Shown here piece by piece: positions 33,156 to 45,292 of a DNA stretch of 64,000 nt; within the stretch, counting starts at the first letter, position 1, and each line of letters starts with the position of its first letter. The notes beneath the pieces were generated by a model. That model worked only from the letters and a program-made list of their open reading frames with translations. It searched no databases and had not been told where the DNA came from. The stretch lies in contig NC_058192.1 of the NCBI RefSeq assembly GCF_907165205.1, positions 37,352,001 through 37,416,000 on the forward strand, read 5' to 3'. The position numbers were made by a program, and so were the translations under genes. Source of the DNA: Coccinella septempunctata (Eukaryota > Arthropoda > Insecta > Coleoptera > Coccinellidae).

Positions 33156-34562
33156 CCCTAATAGCACACAACGTCCATGGGACGTACAATTCATGTCCAT
33201 GTGAAGTACAACTCATGTCTATTTAACGTCGGAACTTCCATGGACTTGATTTGTATGTCCTTTGGACGTCCGTTTCCGGACAGTTTTAGGACGTCCAAGA
33301 TGGATATCCATTGTTAGTCCAATTTATGTACAATGTCCGTATCGGATATCCATTGGATGACCGTGATGGACATAATACGGACTATATGACATATGTCCGT
33401 ATCATATAGTTCCAAAATAGTCCCTAACCGACTTAATACAGGCAATGTCCTTACTGGATATCCATTAGGTGTCCGTGATGAACATAGTACGGACCATATA
33501 ACTTATATATATATATATTATATGGTCCGTATAACGTCCATCACGTACACCTAGTGGATATCCGGTAGGGACATCTTTTGAATGTCCCCACCGGATATTC
33601 ACTAGGAGTCCGTAATGGCCGTAATATGGACCAAATAACATGTATATATTACATAGTCCGTATAACGTCCGTGACGGACACCTATTGGATATCCGGTAGG
33701 GACATCTTTTGAATGTCTATACCGGATATTCACTAGGAGTCCGTAATGGACGTAATATGGCCCAAATCACATATACACATTGCATGGTCCGTATAACGTC
33801 CATCACGGATACCTAGTGGATATCCGGTAGGGACATCTTTTGAATGACCATACCGGATATTCACTAGGAGTCCGTAATATGGACCAAATAATACATACAT
33901 ATATATCAATGAACACCAAAATTTAATATTATTTTTCACTTAACCCCATATACTACTTTGTAGTATATGAATATCTTATGAATATTATATTATGTATAAC
34001 GTTATGATGAACGAAGACTAATTACTATCATAAAATAATCTATGTTTGAGTTTTAAGACTTTAGTTTTTATTATATGGTATTTCTGTATTAATCGACTAC
34101 TATTCCATAAATCAGTTAACAATATAATGAATATGTTCCTACAAGTAGGTATATCGTATAGTCTCGGTAGCTAGGACGGTTGCAGCGAAGATTCAGTAAT
34201 GTGATGTCCCCACGTATTCGCGAGTTCGAATTCGGGCCAAGTGTAAAAACTTTCTAGTAAGTATGGATGGAAATGAGAACAACACAGAAAATATCATCTG
34301 CGTTTGAGTGTAAGACATTGGGTTTTAGGACATTAGAATTCTAATAGATAGGATAGCCAACGTCGTAGTAAATTTTTGTACCGTTGAGATAGCTAATGAT
34401 GGTCCCAACGGGATATCCATTGGTTCAAAGTTGTGACATTTGTACGTCCCTCGGATGTCCATAGAACGTCCATTGTACCAGAAATGGACGTCCCATGGAT
34501 GTCCGTAATGTGCGAAGAGGACGTCCTATGGATGTCCATAGGACTACTATGTGCTATTAGGG
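33156..34562. mobile_element. TA-flanked terminal-inverted-repeat element, 1407 bp
   Basis: Ends are CCCTAATAGCACA (33156) and its complement TGTGCTATTAGGG (34562), flanked by TA on both sides, inside the satellite array. Both ends carry many short GGACGT/ACGTCC and CCATGGGACGT motifs forming sub-terminal palindromes. The interior holds three 131-bp tandem repeats (anchor GGTAGGGACATC at about 33564, 33695, 33826). No transposase is present. TA duplication suggests mobilisation by a Tc1/mariner-type transposase; this is inference. Confidence 0.65.
33500..33900. repeat. 131-bp minisatellite inside the TIR element
   Basis: Three near-identical units with period 131 bp, each with GGATATCCGGTAGGG, TTTTGAATG, CCGGATATTCACTAGGAG and GTCCGTAAT. 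Internal inverted segments (GGATATCCG, CATGGACG) give each unit hairpin potential. Confidence 0.75.
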
Positions 34563-34899
34563 TAAGTAAACCGAATTTCAAACCCTTTATTCATTTTTTA
34601 AACCTATTTTCGATTATATTTCGAATATCCATTTTACGGCTGGAACTCACACTTCAACATTCTAGGAATAAAAAATCTTTGAAATAGTATTTATCAACTT
34701 CTAATGAATAAACACTCCGAGTTTGAAAGAATTCATTCATTTCCGAGAACTAATAACGATTTCCGTATGCACAGAACGCGAAAAAAAAGTACCCGACGCC
34801 ACGGGTCAAACGGCCGCTAGATCTGAAGTGGCTGCTAAGTTCACACCGGTTTGAATTTCATCGATAATTGTGAGGAAATAAAGACTGAAACATATAACA
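34563..34899. repeat. Satellite remnant, then unassigned sequence
   Basis: From 34570 the satellite continues (ACCGAATTTCAAACCCTTTATTCATTTTTT) but decays by about 34700. Nothing was recognised at 34770-34899. Confidence 0.5.
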
Positions 34900-34914
34900 A
34901 TTTAAATTAATATT

Positions 34915-35537
34915 TTCGGGGGAGGTTGAACAGAATTGAGGGGGGCATTAGCTTGATTCATTTCAATATACGCAGTATCAGAAAAAATTTTGATGAATTG
35001 TTGCTATACCTTGAGAAGGATATTGCTGAATTGGATGATATTGTCCTGTCGGAGACATAGACATTAGAATCGGTGAGTGAGTTCAATATACCTGCTTTCA
35101 CTATGTTTTATAATGATTTGAGATTTAAGCAGAATGACGGTCTTATAGTTCATATTAGGGATTCTTTGACTGCTAACACTCAGATCATCAATCTTTCGGA
35201 GTCAAATCTTTTGAGAGTAACTAGTAACTTTCTCTTGTGATGGTTCGAGAACGGATGTTACATATGCAATCACGGCTTCTTATCCACCTCCTTCAACTGA
35301 CTTACAAATTTATTTGAATGATTTGGAAGAATTTCTTATTACTGTTGATAACCAAAATGTGGAAGTATTTTTGGGAGATATTAATATATAACTGAAAACG
35401 AGTTTAGAGTCTACGAACATATATCAGAACTAGAACTCAATGATCGCAGGTGGTTTCTCGTCACATATTAATGAGGTAACGAGGAGAACGCGTGATTCTG
35501 AATCCATAATCGACAACACAATACCACACAATTGGGA
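34915..35537 (+). pseudogene. LINE endonuclease fragment
   Basis: Broken frames read GGISLIHFNIRSIRKNFDEL, LDDIVLSET, a stop, then NIPAFTMFYNDL, NDGLIVHIRDSL, and later VFLGDINI and HINEVTRRTRDSESIID. These are AP-endonuclease blocks of a LINE related to the minus-strand copy at 54.5-55.9 kb. It stops where the THAP element begins at 35549. Confidence 0.65.
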
Positions 35538-35849
35538 ATTCAAATGTATAGTGAGAGTGACTCTATCAAACACAGTGGCGACAATGGAGTGTCATATTTT
35601 TGATTGGTTAGGTGGTGTCACGTGATGAAATCCGCCATATTCTTGCTAAATTTCTCTGTTCACCTCGCGTTTACAATAGAAAACTCGTGATTTTCGCGTT
35701 ATTTAAGTCGTTTTATTGAAATTTTTAAGGTTTAGATAATTTGTGAGTGCAATTTAGGCATCGGAAACAAACAGTTTTTCACTGGAAAACTGTTTTATAG
35801 CCGTGTGTTAACTCATGTCGTATGAATTCTTGTATTTGTTTATAGATCA

Positions 35850-36600
35850 ATGCCAGGTTGTTCAGCAATTGATTGCAGCAATTCTGCAAAGAAAGGTTTC
35901 TTAATGAAACATTTTCCTAGGGATCCATTGAGGAGAAAACAGTGGTTGACGAAAAAGAGGAGAAATAAATGGAAACCTACTGACCATTCTTGTTTATGTG
36001 AGGTGAGATTTCAATTTTATTCTGTCAGTTCTTGAATAACAAAACACGAATTTTAGGCACATTTTGCTCCAGAAATGTGGGAAAAAACTAGAGAAGATGG
36101 CAAGCGAATTTTGAAATCCAGTGCTGTGCCCACTATATTTTCATTTTCACAACCTGTGAAAGTTAGGAAGGAGCCAAAATTGAGGAAACCAATATCTCCT
36201 AAGAGACCGAATTCTGGCAAGTACTAAAACGAAAACTTGTTCAAACAACGGCATATCCTTAAGAAAAACTTATGTCAAAATAGAATAAATGATTCGGATT
36301 TTATTTTTAGGTTATATGACATCAGAAATCCTTCATAGCATTAATGTCGATGTAGAATTAAATACTTCATCTACTTATCCAGCTGAACAATAGCAGTGAC
36401 ACCGCTGAGTCTTGTAGTGATAGAACTACTGCACAAAATCTCACAATAAATTCACAGGAAAATTAGAGAAAATGTAGGTATTTGAGAGAAAAGCTCAAAG
36501 CTAGAAAGTGCGAAAGACGTCTCAGAAATTGTACCAAAAAGTACAATTTATTGAAAAATCAAGAAACTTGTGCTTGCAATGAAGAGAGTAGCTTTTTTAG
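35850..36600 (+). pseudogene. THAP zinc-finger / coiled-coil gene, partial
   Basis: Exon 1 (35850-36002) begins MPGCSAIDCSNSAKKG and has HFP, W and the paired CLCE; a 54-bp GT-AG intron joins to exon 2 (36057-36217), which supplies AHFAPEMW, completing the C2CH THAP finger, then KSSAVPTIFSF. A GC-AG intron appears to follow to 36312. Exon 3 has a stop and frameshift (36390-36475), then a basic coiled coil (LREKLKARKCERRLRNCTKK, continuing KYNLLKNQ). THAP domains bind DNA in P-type and other transposases. No catalytic domain follows, because a LINE interrupts from 36663. Confidence 0.65.
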
Positions 36601-36792
36601 CACTGATTAACTATCTGCTTTGAAGAAAAAAAAAGGGTACGTAATTCCCTCGCAATAAGCTTTTTAGGTTTATTTATTTATTTATTTATTTGTAATCAAC
36701 AGACCTAAGTCCAATAAAAGACTACATTCTAAAAATGAAATAGTGAACAATTCTCTCGATTACCATGATTACACAAATACAGTAATAACTTT

Positions 36793-39400
36793 CTAGAAAA
36801 TCAAAAAAAAAAAGTGTCGTTCAACATGTTTTTTGAATTCAACATATGTGCAGAAAAATATATCTACATTATTTAAGTAGCAATTAACAGCATGACAAGC
36901 TCTGTACATAGGAGAGTTGAGGCCCAAATTCGAACAGGGTGCCGAGACACGTAATAGCATATTATTTCTATGATCGAATTGGGGCACAGAAAACTGAACG
37001 CGAGCCAACAATTGGTGGCAATTAATTTGTCCATTTATGATCTTGTGCATGAAAAGCAAACCTAATATAATGCGTTTAGATTTCAGCTTTTTGAAGGATA
37101 GGTCCTTCAAGAGGGTCATATAAGGAAGGTCGAAATAATAAACCCCATGTTTTCTATAGAATAAACATCGCAAAAATTTCTTCTGAATCTTCTCGATATC
37201 ATTTTTCGCCTCTGAGTAGAATGGTGACCATATGATGGAAGCGTATTCTAAAATGGATCTAACGAACGTGTTGTAAAGATTCTCTAGGATTTTCTGTTCT
37301 CGAAAACCATAGGCATTCCTGATAACAAATCCTAGTAGTTTATACGATCTACTCACAATATTTTGGATGTGGACATTGAATGTCAACTTCTCATCGAATA
37401 TAACGCCCAAGTCTTTTATCTTGTTCACTTTCTTTACCGGAAAGTCGCCAACACGATACACAAAAACAATAAAAAAAAATTTCTTCGTAAATGTGATGTG
37501 GAAACATTTTGTCAGATTGAAAAAAAGTTTATTATTGACTGACCATGAAAAAACTTGATCTAAATCCCTTTGAAGAATGTGACAATCATCTTTCTCCCTG
37601 ATTTCCTTGTACATATATTTTAAAATCATCCGCGAATAATTGGAAGTGTGAATTAGATACCACAGTGGATAAATCTTTAATCAAGCAAAGAAAGAAAAGG
37701 GGACCTAGATTCGACCCCTGTGATACACCCGAAAATGTAGGAAAAACACACGAAGATGCTCCCCTGAACACGACATACTGCTTTCTTCCTTTCAAGTATG
37801 AGGTTAAAAGTTTCATTAGGTTGTTTGAAATGCCCATATTATCCAATTTACGAAGCAGTATGTCATGGTCTATTCTATCAAATGCCTTCGTGAAATCGGT
37901 GTAAATCGCATCTATCTGACCCCTCTTATCGATAACAACATTGATACATTGAGAAAACGACATTAGGTTGGTAATGGTAGACTTTCTGTTCATGAAACCA
38001 TGCTGTTCGTCACATATTAATGGCTCCACATGCCTGTAAATTTTTTTATATAGTAAACTTTCAAAGATCTTACTTGGTGCGCATATGATAGCGATGGGTC
38101 TATAATCAGTGAAATCGCACTTATTGGTTCGCTTCGGTATTGGACAAATCTTCGAACATTTCCACAACTCGGGATTAATTCCAGTCTGAATTATCAAATT
38201 GAAAATTCTTTCAAAGGGTTCCGATAGGTGTTCAGCACATCCTTTCAATATGTAAGGTGGTATGTTATCAGGGCCAGCTGACTTTTTTGGTTTTAGAACT
38301 TTTATGGCCTCCTGAATATCCCTCCTTCTTATATTGTTAATTTCTAGCACACAGTTCAAACACCCATTGTAAGCATTAAAAAGATCACAAGACGAGTTAC
38401 CATAACTTGCTTCTTGCTGGGAGTAAGTTCTCTTCAAAAAATCCGCGATGGCACCCGCAATCTCGACATTACCCGAAATATCATTACCCTGATAAACGAA
38501 AGAAGCCGATTCAGTAAAATTACTGAATCAACGAATTTTCTTGATGTAGTGCCAGAAATGAGAAGGATTCGTATTTATGTCGATTTCAATATGTTCCATA
38601 TACTTTTTTTGAGCAATTTCTACGTCTTTTTTATTTCAGATCTGAAATACTGAAACAATAATTCATAAAGTTTAACAAAGTCCGCTTTCCCGAAATTATA
38701 ACTCTTATTGAAAGTTTTAAAGTCAAATGATTTCTTTAAACCCAAAAATTCGACTTTACATTCCAAGGCGGGATGATTCGAATTCTCCTTCACCAAAGGA
38801 CATTGACTATGTTCAACTGAAACAACACCATTACTTAGAACTAAGTCCAAACATCTGCTACGAACATTGAGTATTTTATTGTATTGTTCCAAATTCAAAA
38901 CATTCAACAAATCAACAAATCTTCCCTCGATACAACCGAGTAATTCCAAATTCAGAGTCCCCAAAAATTAAAATATTTGAACTCAAATGAACCAGTTTGT
39001 CCTCAACTAAATCAAAGAAAGTAGAGTAAACATCATTTGGCATCCGTGGTGGAATATATACTACAAGCAAGTACAGTTCAGACGAATATATTTTCATCTT
39101 AATGAGGAGTTCCTTTACATGAACTGAAGACTCAAACGATGGAAGCAAAATCGAGCTATACTGATTTTTTATTGCTACTAAGACGCCTCCACCCGTCCCC
39201 TTCCCACATACTATGAAATCTCTATCTTTTCTATATACACTATAACGATCGTCAAACAATTCCCGATCAAAGACCGATGTATTTGTCCATATTTCTGTTA
39301 AAATTACTACATCGTAGTTTGATATGCTTACATTTAATCTGAAATCCCTAAGCTTTGTGTTAAGTCCTTGTACATTTTGATGAAATATTATCAAATCCAT
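36793..39400 (-). pseudogene. LINE ORF2 endonuclease-RT, three frames
   Basis: The likely start is ATG at 39400 (MDLIIFHQNVQGLNTKLRDF). EN motifs: VILTEIW, GKGTGGGVLVAI, VVYIPPR, IFGDSE (the usual GDFN/GDSN is altered here), then after a frameshift CLDLVLSNG and NSNHPALE. After breaks near 38600 the RT reads KSAGPDNIPPYIL, FTDYRPIAII, IYTDFTKAFDRIDH (motif A), GVSQGSNLGPL and FADDFKIY. A frameshift near 37600 separates the thumb domain (DLGVIFDEKL, ILEYASIIWSP). It resembles the intact ORF2 at 191-3097 in layout but is a different subfamily. Confidence 0.8.
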
Positions 39401-39539
39401 ATTTTTCGAACTAATGTATAATACATCATTCAGAGAGTTTATCGAATTTATCACAAAAACTTTCGCTCCCTCGGATTTCCGCATAAAAATTTTTCCATTT
39501 TTCACCCAAAGAAAACTTCTGTTCCTTCCTGAATTCACG

Positions 39540-39809
39540 GCACTACTTAAAGAGTAATTGGTTTTGCCTTGTAAGGCTCTCGCTGATGAAGATTGGGTTT
39601 TTGGACTCTGCCGTCCCTCTAAAATCTTCGTCCAGATCTTGAAGACAAAGCTGGGGTCTCCCTCTCTTTGCCGCCATGATTTCCACCTTACGCAATCGAG
39701 AAACAAACTTAATAAAAATCGTCCTCTGTGAATTTTCCTTGTTAGGCATTCTATAGCAACAGTCTATTTCACTTAGCTCTATTTTCACATTCAGAGCCCG
39801 GAAAAGCAT
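39540..39809 (-). pseudogene. LINE ORF1 fragment
   Basis: The minus strand encodes ELSEIDCCYRMPNKENSQRT, then IFIKFVSRLRK, the LINE ORF1 block that resembles Transposase_22-type RNA-binding proteins. Upstream N-terminal coding is missing and the following frame into ORF2 is broken. Confidence 0.5.
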
Positions 39810-39830
39810 AGAAATGGTTCGCAGAGGATA

Positions 39831-40620
39831 ATGAACATTTCATTTTCATCCATTCGTTAATTGTTGATGAAATGTTCGGCAGTTCATAATCTGTCCGTGA
39901 GTGTCATTCATTTGATGACCGTCTCACGCTGAAGAGGTCAAGGAAGTCCGAAACAGTTTATGATTATTCATTATGAAACCCAGTATAATTGGCGGTTTCA
40001 CAAAACTTCGATTGCTAAATCAACGCTTCGACGGTCACTCGATTTTCGAAACATAATCACTAAAACCTTTTCTTTTCTGAATATATATTGAAGAAGTAGT
40101 AGAGAATCATTGAATTGACGTATAAATATAGATCAGTATTTGATGCTACAATTCCTAATCCGAATGCTTATGACTGAATTATAGATTGAAAACAAATTGA
40201 CGTTAATCCGGCAACAATAAGCGCAGATTTGCAATCAATCTTTATGGAACTGGGGCTATAATGTCGCCTGAAGATCTGCAGTGGTACCACGATCGATCGA
40301 CAATCTATCGACAACTTATCGATGTCGAATTCGAGGAGGCGTTGTCGGCAATCTAATTACACCCGACAGTTTTCGTGTTAACAGGATGTTCATACAGAGG
40401 ATACTGATCATCTTTGCCACAAATTTTCAACTATTCGACTTAAAGATAAGGCAGGAAAAAAGAGGAAAAATGGGATTATTGTTGAGTCGTGCGCTTGTCG
40501 TGAGCTTGTGGTCATAGCATTTCAATGCTATGATCTCTAATTCGGAATGCGGATTGGCTCACGTCACGTCACGTGACCAAATCCGCCATATTCTTGCTAA
40601 AACGATGAAAAACGAGACCG
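39831..40620. other. Right part of the THAP element, no gene recognised
   Basis: Expected transposase C-terminal coding was not found. Contains CGATCGATCGACAATCTATCG-type short repeats (about 40290-40325) and CACGT repeats at 40560-40575. Confidence 0.35.
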
Positions 40621-41225
40621 CAATTGTCGCCACTGTGTTTGATAGAGTCACTGTATTCAAATGTAGATTGCAGCGACATAGTGGTGACAGTTCGAAGTAA
40701 AAAGTTAATGCCTTTGCGTCATTGTCATTTTTGAAGCGGATTTCGAGATTTTCGCGTCTATCTACGGATTTTCATCGAATATTTCAGTTTTTCCCATCTG
40801 TTAGGCCTTTGTTTTTTATTATTGCGTTGCGAATAGTGTTTTTGGACAAAGGACTCAAGTGTGTTAAGTGGTGTTGATATTCGTGTAAACGATTTAAGGC
40901 ATGTTGTGAATTGGACAACAAATAAAACGGCATTTCCAGACATCGAACAAATTCATTCAAGATCTGAACACTAACTTATATTTTTTCCAGTTACAGTGAA
41001 GTGTTTTTCGAGACAGGACTCTAGTGTTTGTTATCAATTTCAACAGTATTCGGAATATACATTAAGAATTCAAGGTTTGTTGTGGGTTATATTCCGTAAG
41101 GAAATCATTTTGCTGTGCTACAATCTACAATTCCTCAATTGGAAATTCAGATGAGTCAAGCTTATAATGCCTGAAAATTTTGTCAATATTACTTGCTCAT
41201 TTCAGATATTTTAGAACTGATTGAA

Positions 41226-42749
41226 ATGGCTAGCTTTCGGTTGAGCATGGTGGACTACATGAATTATGCGGGAGGAAATAATAATTCCAAAGTAGTCCAA
41301 GAAGGAGAGGAGGTTCTCAATGCAGGACATTTAATTTTATGTGGCAAAACAGAAGAGTCAAAGGCCCATATTGGCTTTATTGGATTGTGCTGCCAATCCA
41401 GTATCTTGTACTCTGAACCTCACACAATAACGGGTACATTGTCCATTGAAAGTAATAAGGTTGGAATATTGACCATGAAGTGCACCTGCAAGGCTGGATT
41501 GGGTGGTGCCTGCAAAGATGTATCAGCCGTTCTGATACAGTGTACAAGGTGTATACATAACTAATTATCAAGGCGTAATCGTGCCCATTTTGATTGAACA
41601 CTGTGGTCCAAGCTTACGTATTGTTTCTTTTTTCTGTTGTTTCAGGGTTAATTTGAGCCAGTTGGAAACTGTAAGCCCAACTGATTTGAAGTGAGTAAGG
41701 GTGAGGTACAGAAAAAGTACCAGGTGACTCCATTATTCCAAATGCCTTGCTTCCAAAATAGAATGCCTGATTTTGAAAAGTTCGAAGAATCTTTGTGCAA
41801 GATATCTGATGACGAAGTCTTAGGCGAAATTGCTGCACTTCTTCCTGAATGTGCTATCAACAAATTCAGGTTTTCAATATTTCCCAAATATTTGCTCAAT
41901 GTTGAAATTCTCATTGAAGGAAATATATTATGATTTCAGAGTTCGGCGATCGAGAATTCATGATGAACGTAGGGAGGAGGAGTCCAATCTGGAAGCGTTC
42001 ACTCTGAATCTGGACAATTCATGCCAGTCAGTTGTAATGATGAAAGTTGATGGTGAGAACGTAACTTTTCCCAGCCAATGTTGTAGAATGTTATACTCTA
42101 CAATATTGAATGAGGAGCCTGATGAAGTTATAAGAATACCTCAACATTGTTCAACCTGGCATGAATTGAAAGAGATTCAGGGTTACCGGGTCCAGGTGCT
42201 ACGAACTATTCACGTACAATGGACCGAATTGGAAGACTAAGGCTGAAAAATATTTTTGGCCAAAATCATTTACAAATAAATTCACTAAGCATGGATTGGA
42301 ATATGAGGATGTTGCAAGGAAAGCATTCATTCATTGATGCCACTGGATGTAACGTGGTACAGTGTGGAATGGTGGTATCACATTCCAACAAATGGATGGG
42401 ATATTCTCCAGATGGCATCATCTTTGAGAATGGTCACCCATCTATTGGAAATAAAATGTCCATGGAATGGTGGATAGTTGAATTCAAATATTTTCATTTT
42501 TTTCACAGAAAATCTGGTGTTTCTTTTTCAGGAGCCAAGCAAACCATCACGGAAGTCGTCAGGACCTGTGATTATATTTCAGATCAGTCGTTGAAGAAGA
42601 AGCATAAATTCTACGGACAGATTCAAATGGGAATGGCCACGCTCAACCACAAAAAATGCTTTCTGGTATTATATGCGGCTTTTGATGGGTGTATTCTTAT
42701 TCTAGAGGAAGAATATGATGAAGAGTTTGCTGAAAATATTATAATGTAA
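41226..42749 (+). pseudogene. SWIM zinc-finger / YqaJ-like nuclease gene, frameshifted
   Basis: Starts at ATGGCTAGC (41226). Exon 1 carries a SWIM-like finger, CTCKAGLGGACKDVSAVL, in which the usual His of CKH is Asp. An intron (about 41550-41645, GTGTAT...TTTCAG) leads to VNLSQLETVSPTDLK, then a one-base loss near 41691 shifts to SKGEVQKKYQ. A second intron ends at about 41939. The YqaJ-like domain follows: YELFTYNGPNWKTKAEKYFW, FTNKFTKHGLEYEDVARKAF (frame breaks about 42210-42345), GCNVVQCGMVVSH, MGYSPDG (catalytic Asp), IVEFK (E-x-K) and KHKFYGQIQMGM. YqaJ proteins are lambda-exonuclease-like; in ISL2EU elements the second protein is of this type and its role is unknown. Confidence 0.7.
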
Positions 42750-42965
42750 TTAAAAAAAATTATTTTGAAAATATTATACATATTATTTGTGATCAAGATG
42801 ATAAATAAAGATTTAAAATTTAATAAAGATCTTTAATCACATATTATAAGGTAAAGTAGGGTAAGTGCAAACACAAAAAAGCATGATGACTTATACCTTA
42901 GAATTTATAAAAATTCATTATAACTAACTTTAATTTATGCTTGTACATGAGATACGATATTAAAG
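42750..42965. other. 3' flank of nuclease gene
   Basis: A+T-rich with AATAAA signals at about 42800-42830. It separates the nuclease gene from the pogo insertion. Confidence 0.5.
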
Positions 42966-42967
42966 TA

Positions 42968-43795
42968 CAGTACAATCGCGATACTTTGAACACTCGCTCG
43001 TTCGAACGGCTCAATAGCGTGAACAACATTTTTTTTTACATTGACCTCTCTATAACGTGAACAGCTGAAACCCCCGTTAATGTGAACACTATTCTCAACT
43101 GAATATTGAGAAGACGTAAATTTCTATTTTCAAGTCCAAACGTGTCTGATACCTCGTCTAATGTATTTCGAAGCTAGTAAAGATAGCATATCAGATGACG
43201 TTGAAATTTTGGTGTAGAACCAGAACCATCGAATATTAGTCACCATGATGCTATTCAAACCTTAAATATTTCAGTGGAGTGGGCTACTCAAAATGGTATT
43301 AATATAAGCGACATCTCAGTACTAAAATCTATACAAGACAAGGCCATCTTGAAAAGTGTTTCTGCTAAAAAGGTGCAAACTGAGGGGGAGCGCCCACCAA
43401 AGTAGCGTAGCACTGGCACATACATGACAAAGGCGATGCATAATTTTCAGATATCGCACATCTGAGTGAAGTGTCGGTTGCGTGAAATATGTCGTTCTCA
43501 GTTCATATCTGATAATTATGCATCGCCTTTGTCATGTATGAGCCATGTCAGTGCTACGCTACTTTGCACCTTTTTGGCAGAAACACTTTTCAAGATGGCC
43601 TTCTTTTGTATAGATTTTTTCAATCATTGTGAATTTTCGATTAGAATGTATTTTGGTTTAATTAGATAATAAATTTGTATAGCAATATGTTGTAGAGTTT
43701 GTATTTCAGTGACCTCCGACCTCCCGTAACATGAACAATCTCTATATTGTGAACAACCCTGGTTTTATTATGTTCACGTTATCGCGACTGTACTG
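42968..43795. mobile_element. pogo/Tigger-like element, 828 bp, TA duplication
   Basis: Ends CAGTACAATCGCGATAC (42968) and, inverted, CAGTACAGTCGCGATAA (43795) are flanked by TA on both sides. CAG-starting ends with a CGCGATA core and TA target match pogo-group Tc1/mariner elements. Around 43190-43380 a broken frame reads ISHHDAIQTLNISVEWATQN, resembling the C-terminus of Tigger/jerky-type transposases. Inside lies a large inverted repeat (43324-43455 against about 43497-43618). Confidence 0.7.
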
Positions 43796-43975
43796 TATAG
43801 CCAAAACCACTAATTATGATAACTTTCACTTTTGAGATATTTAAAATTAATTTTCATTTTTGTAGTGAGGTGATTGCACTGTCCCCATAAAAACAGGAAA
43901 GTGCTATCAGGCAACATAATTAAAATTTTAGCTCTATTTATAAAATATTGGGTTAAATGCAATCGATTGATTATA

Positions 43976-45292
43976 TTAATAGACTGGTTTTTTTTTCTTT
44001 AGAAATGGGGGTCTTATCAGTTGAATTCTATGTGCTGCACACATATCTTCAATCATGAATCCTTTATCTATCATAATTGCATCTTTTCCAGGATCCAATT
44101 TTTGGATTACACCACTCTGCTCGAAAATAGCCTTATCTGAAGCTCTGCCACCATAGGGTTCACTCACAAAAGAAATTGTTCCAGCTGGTGTAACACCAGT
44201 CATGAATTTCACAGTAACACTTGATTTATATTGCGAATAAAATTTTATGCGGCAGCAGAGGCATTTAGGTCTGTGGACAAATATTTTAGTGCAATCTTAA
44301 ATAATACAAACATTCCTTAAATTTTTGAAGCAGTATGGCATATTTGCTCTGTTTTCATCAGAAGAAGGAAAATATAATATATAGTAGGTTTCAATACACT
44401 ACTAAGAATTTGCACCACCTCAATAAAATACAGTTTGCACATTTCATTAGAAATATTGAATAATATTCCAAGACAGACATAACTCATATCCAATTTCATA
44501 TTGATGAAAATCATTATAATTCTTTCACGTGCAGTCAATCTTTTACTTCTTTTATCTTTGTGCACTTCATTAACGAGATGAACGATACAATCCAGAATTC
44601 TAAAGTTGCTGAGCCCTGTGAAAGATTTCAATGAAGCAGGTGTTCTGAGAAATTCACATAAGGTGAACCCTTTTGGCACATCCACTTGTATTTCTGCATC
44701 TCGAGAAGATCTCAAAAGAATTGGGGATTCATTTAAAATGGTTCCCAAAATTGTCACATCCACTTCTGCATGAGTCCTAGCGAGATCTAATAGAGCATGA
44801 GCTGCCTCTACATCATGAGCAGAATGAGTGGTTGGATCACTAATAATAGACTCGCATTAATTCACATTCAATGGGTCGTTCCTTTCCTTTCTCTCGTTTC
44901 TTCTCATATATATGTCGATATTTTGTTTTTCTCTAGCATCTTGCTCCATAGACATTCCTGGTAGATTCTGTGACGGTACCACATTTTTTTTTCAAAAATC
45001 TCTTCGCACCTGAAAATGATATTGAGAATAAATAATGCATTAGTGAATTCCAATTTAACTTACTAGTTCAAAGTCTTCCTCAGTGAAATGATGGGAACAC
45101 ACTTTCATGTTCTTAGACAAAGTATTGTCGTCTGTCCATATATTCTTCCGAACCTAATCTGGTTTGCACCAACACTTTTGCTTCGTTTTTTTTAGGAAAA
45201 TTATGAAAACTGATACCCTTACAGGAAGGTCGTCTTGACGAAGATTTACACTGGGAGACGCTACAGTAGTATTTGTTATTGAAGCCACTCAT
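43976..45292 (-). pseudogene. THAP-DDE transposase of the ISL2EU-like element
   Basis: The minus-strand start is ATG at 45292. Exon 1 (45064-45292) encodes a THAP finger: CSVSQCKSSSRRPSCKG, HNFP, then after a slip in an A-run W..KNIWT and KVCSHHFTEEDFEL. A 54-bp GT-AG intron (45010-45063) leads to exon 2 with KKNVVPSQNLPGMS. A stop near 44860 is followed by HTH-like TGLSNFRILDCIV and SKRLTARERIIMIF (44317-44763). The DDE_Tnp_4-type core comes next: DCTKIFVHRPKCLCCR (first Asp), GGRASDKAIFEQSG (second Asp), MIDKGFMIEDMC and IRPPFLKKK. At least three breaks show it is inactive. Confidence 0.75.

Larger units (their letters stand above)
36663..39830 (-). mobile_element. Jockey/CR1-group LINE, minus strand, near full length
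   Basis: The 3' tail is a (TTTA)n run at 36667-36690 in plus orientation. ORF1 remnant, EN and RT follow in minus order up to about 39.81 kb. The insertion lies in the THAP gene. Several frameshifts make it inactive. The exact 5' end is uncertain. Confidence 0.75.
35549..40654. mobile_element. THAP-domain TIR transposon carrying a nested LINE
   Basis: A perfect 30-bp inverted repeat (AGTGACTCTATCAAACACAG... at 35556-35585; complement at 40623-40652) is bracketed by an exact 11-bp direct repeat ATTCAAATGTA (35538-35548 and 40655-40665). Just inside, a ~30-bp block (CACGTGA..AAATCCGCCATATTCTTGC) occurs near both ends in direct orientation. The interior encodes a THAP/coiled-coil protein and holds a LINE at about 36.66-39.81 kb. 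Superfamily is unresolved; THAP plus 30-bp TIRs recalls P elements, but an 11-bp repeat is not the P-type 8 bp. Confidence 0.6.

Noticed and set aside
33500..33900. Tandem 131-bp repeats as a CRISPR-like array
   Set aside because: Units are contiguous without unique spacers and the sequence is eukaryotic.
35440..35625. 61-codon frame as a separate gene
   Set aside because: It runs across the LINE endonuclease relic into the terminal inverted repeat of the THAP element.
40281..40517. 78-codon frame as the transposase C-terminus of the THAP element
   Set aside because: No similarity to an RNase H-like or other catalytic domain could be seen.
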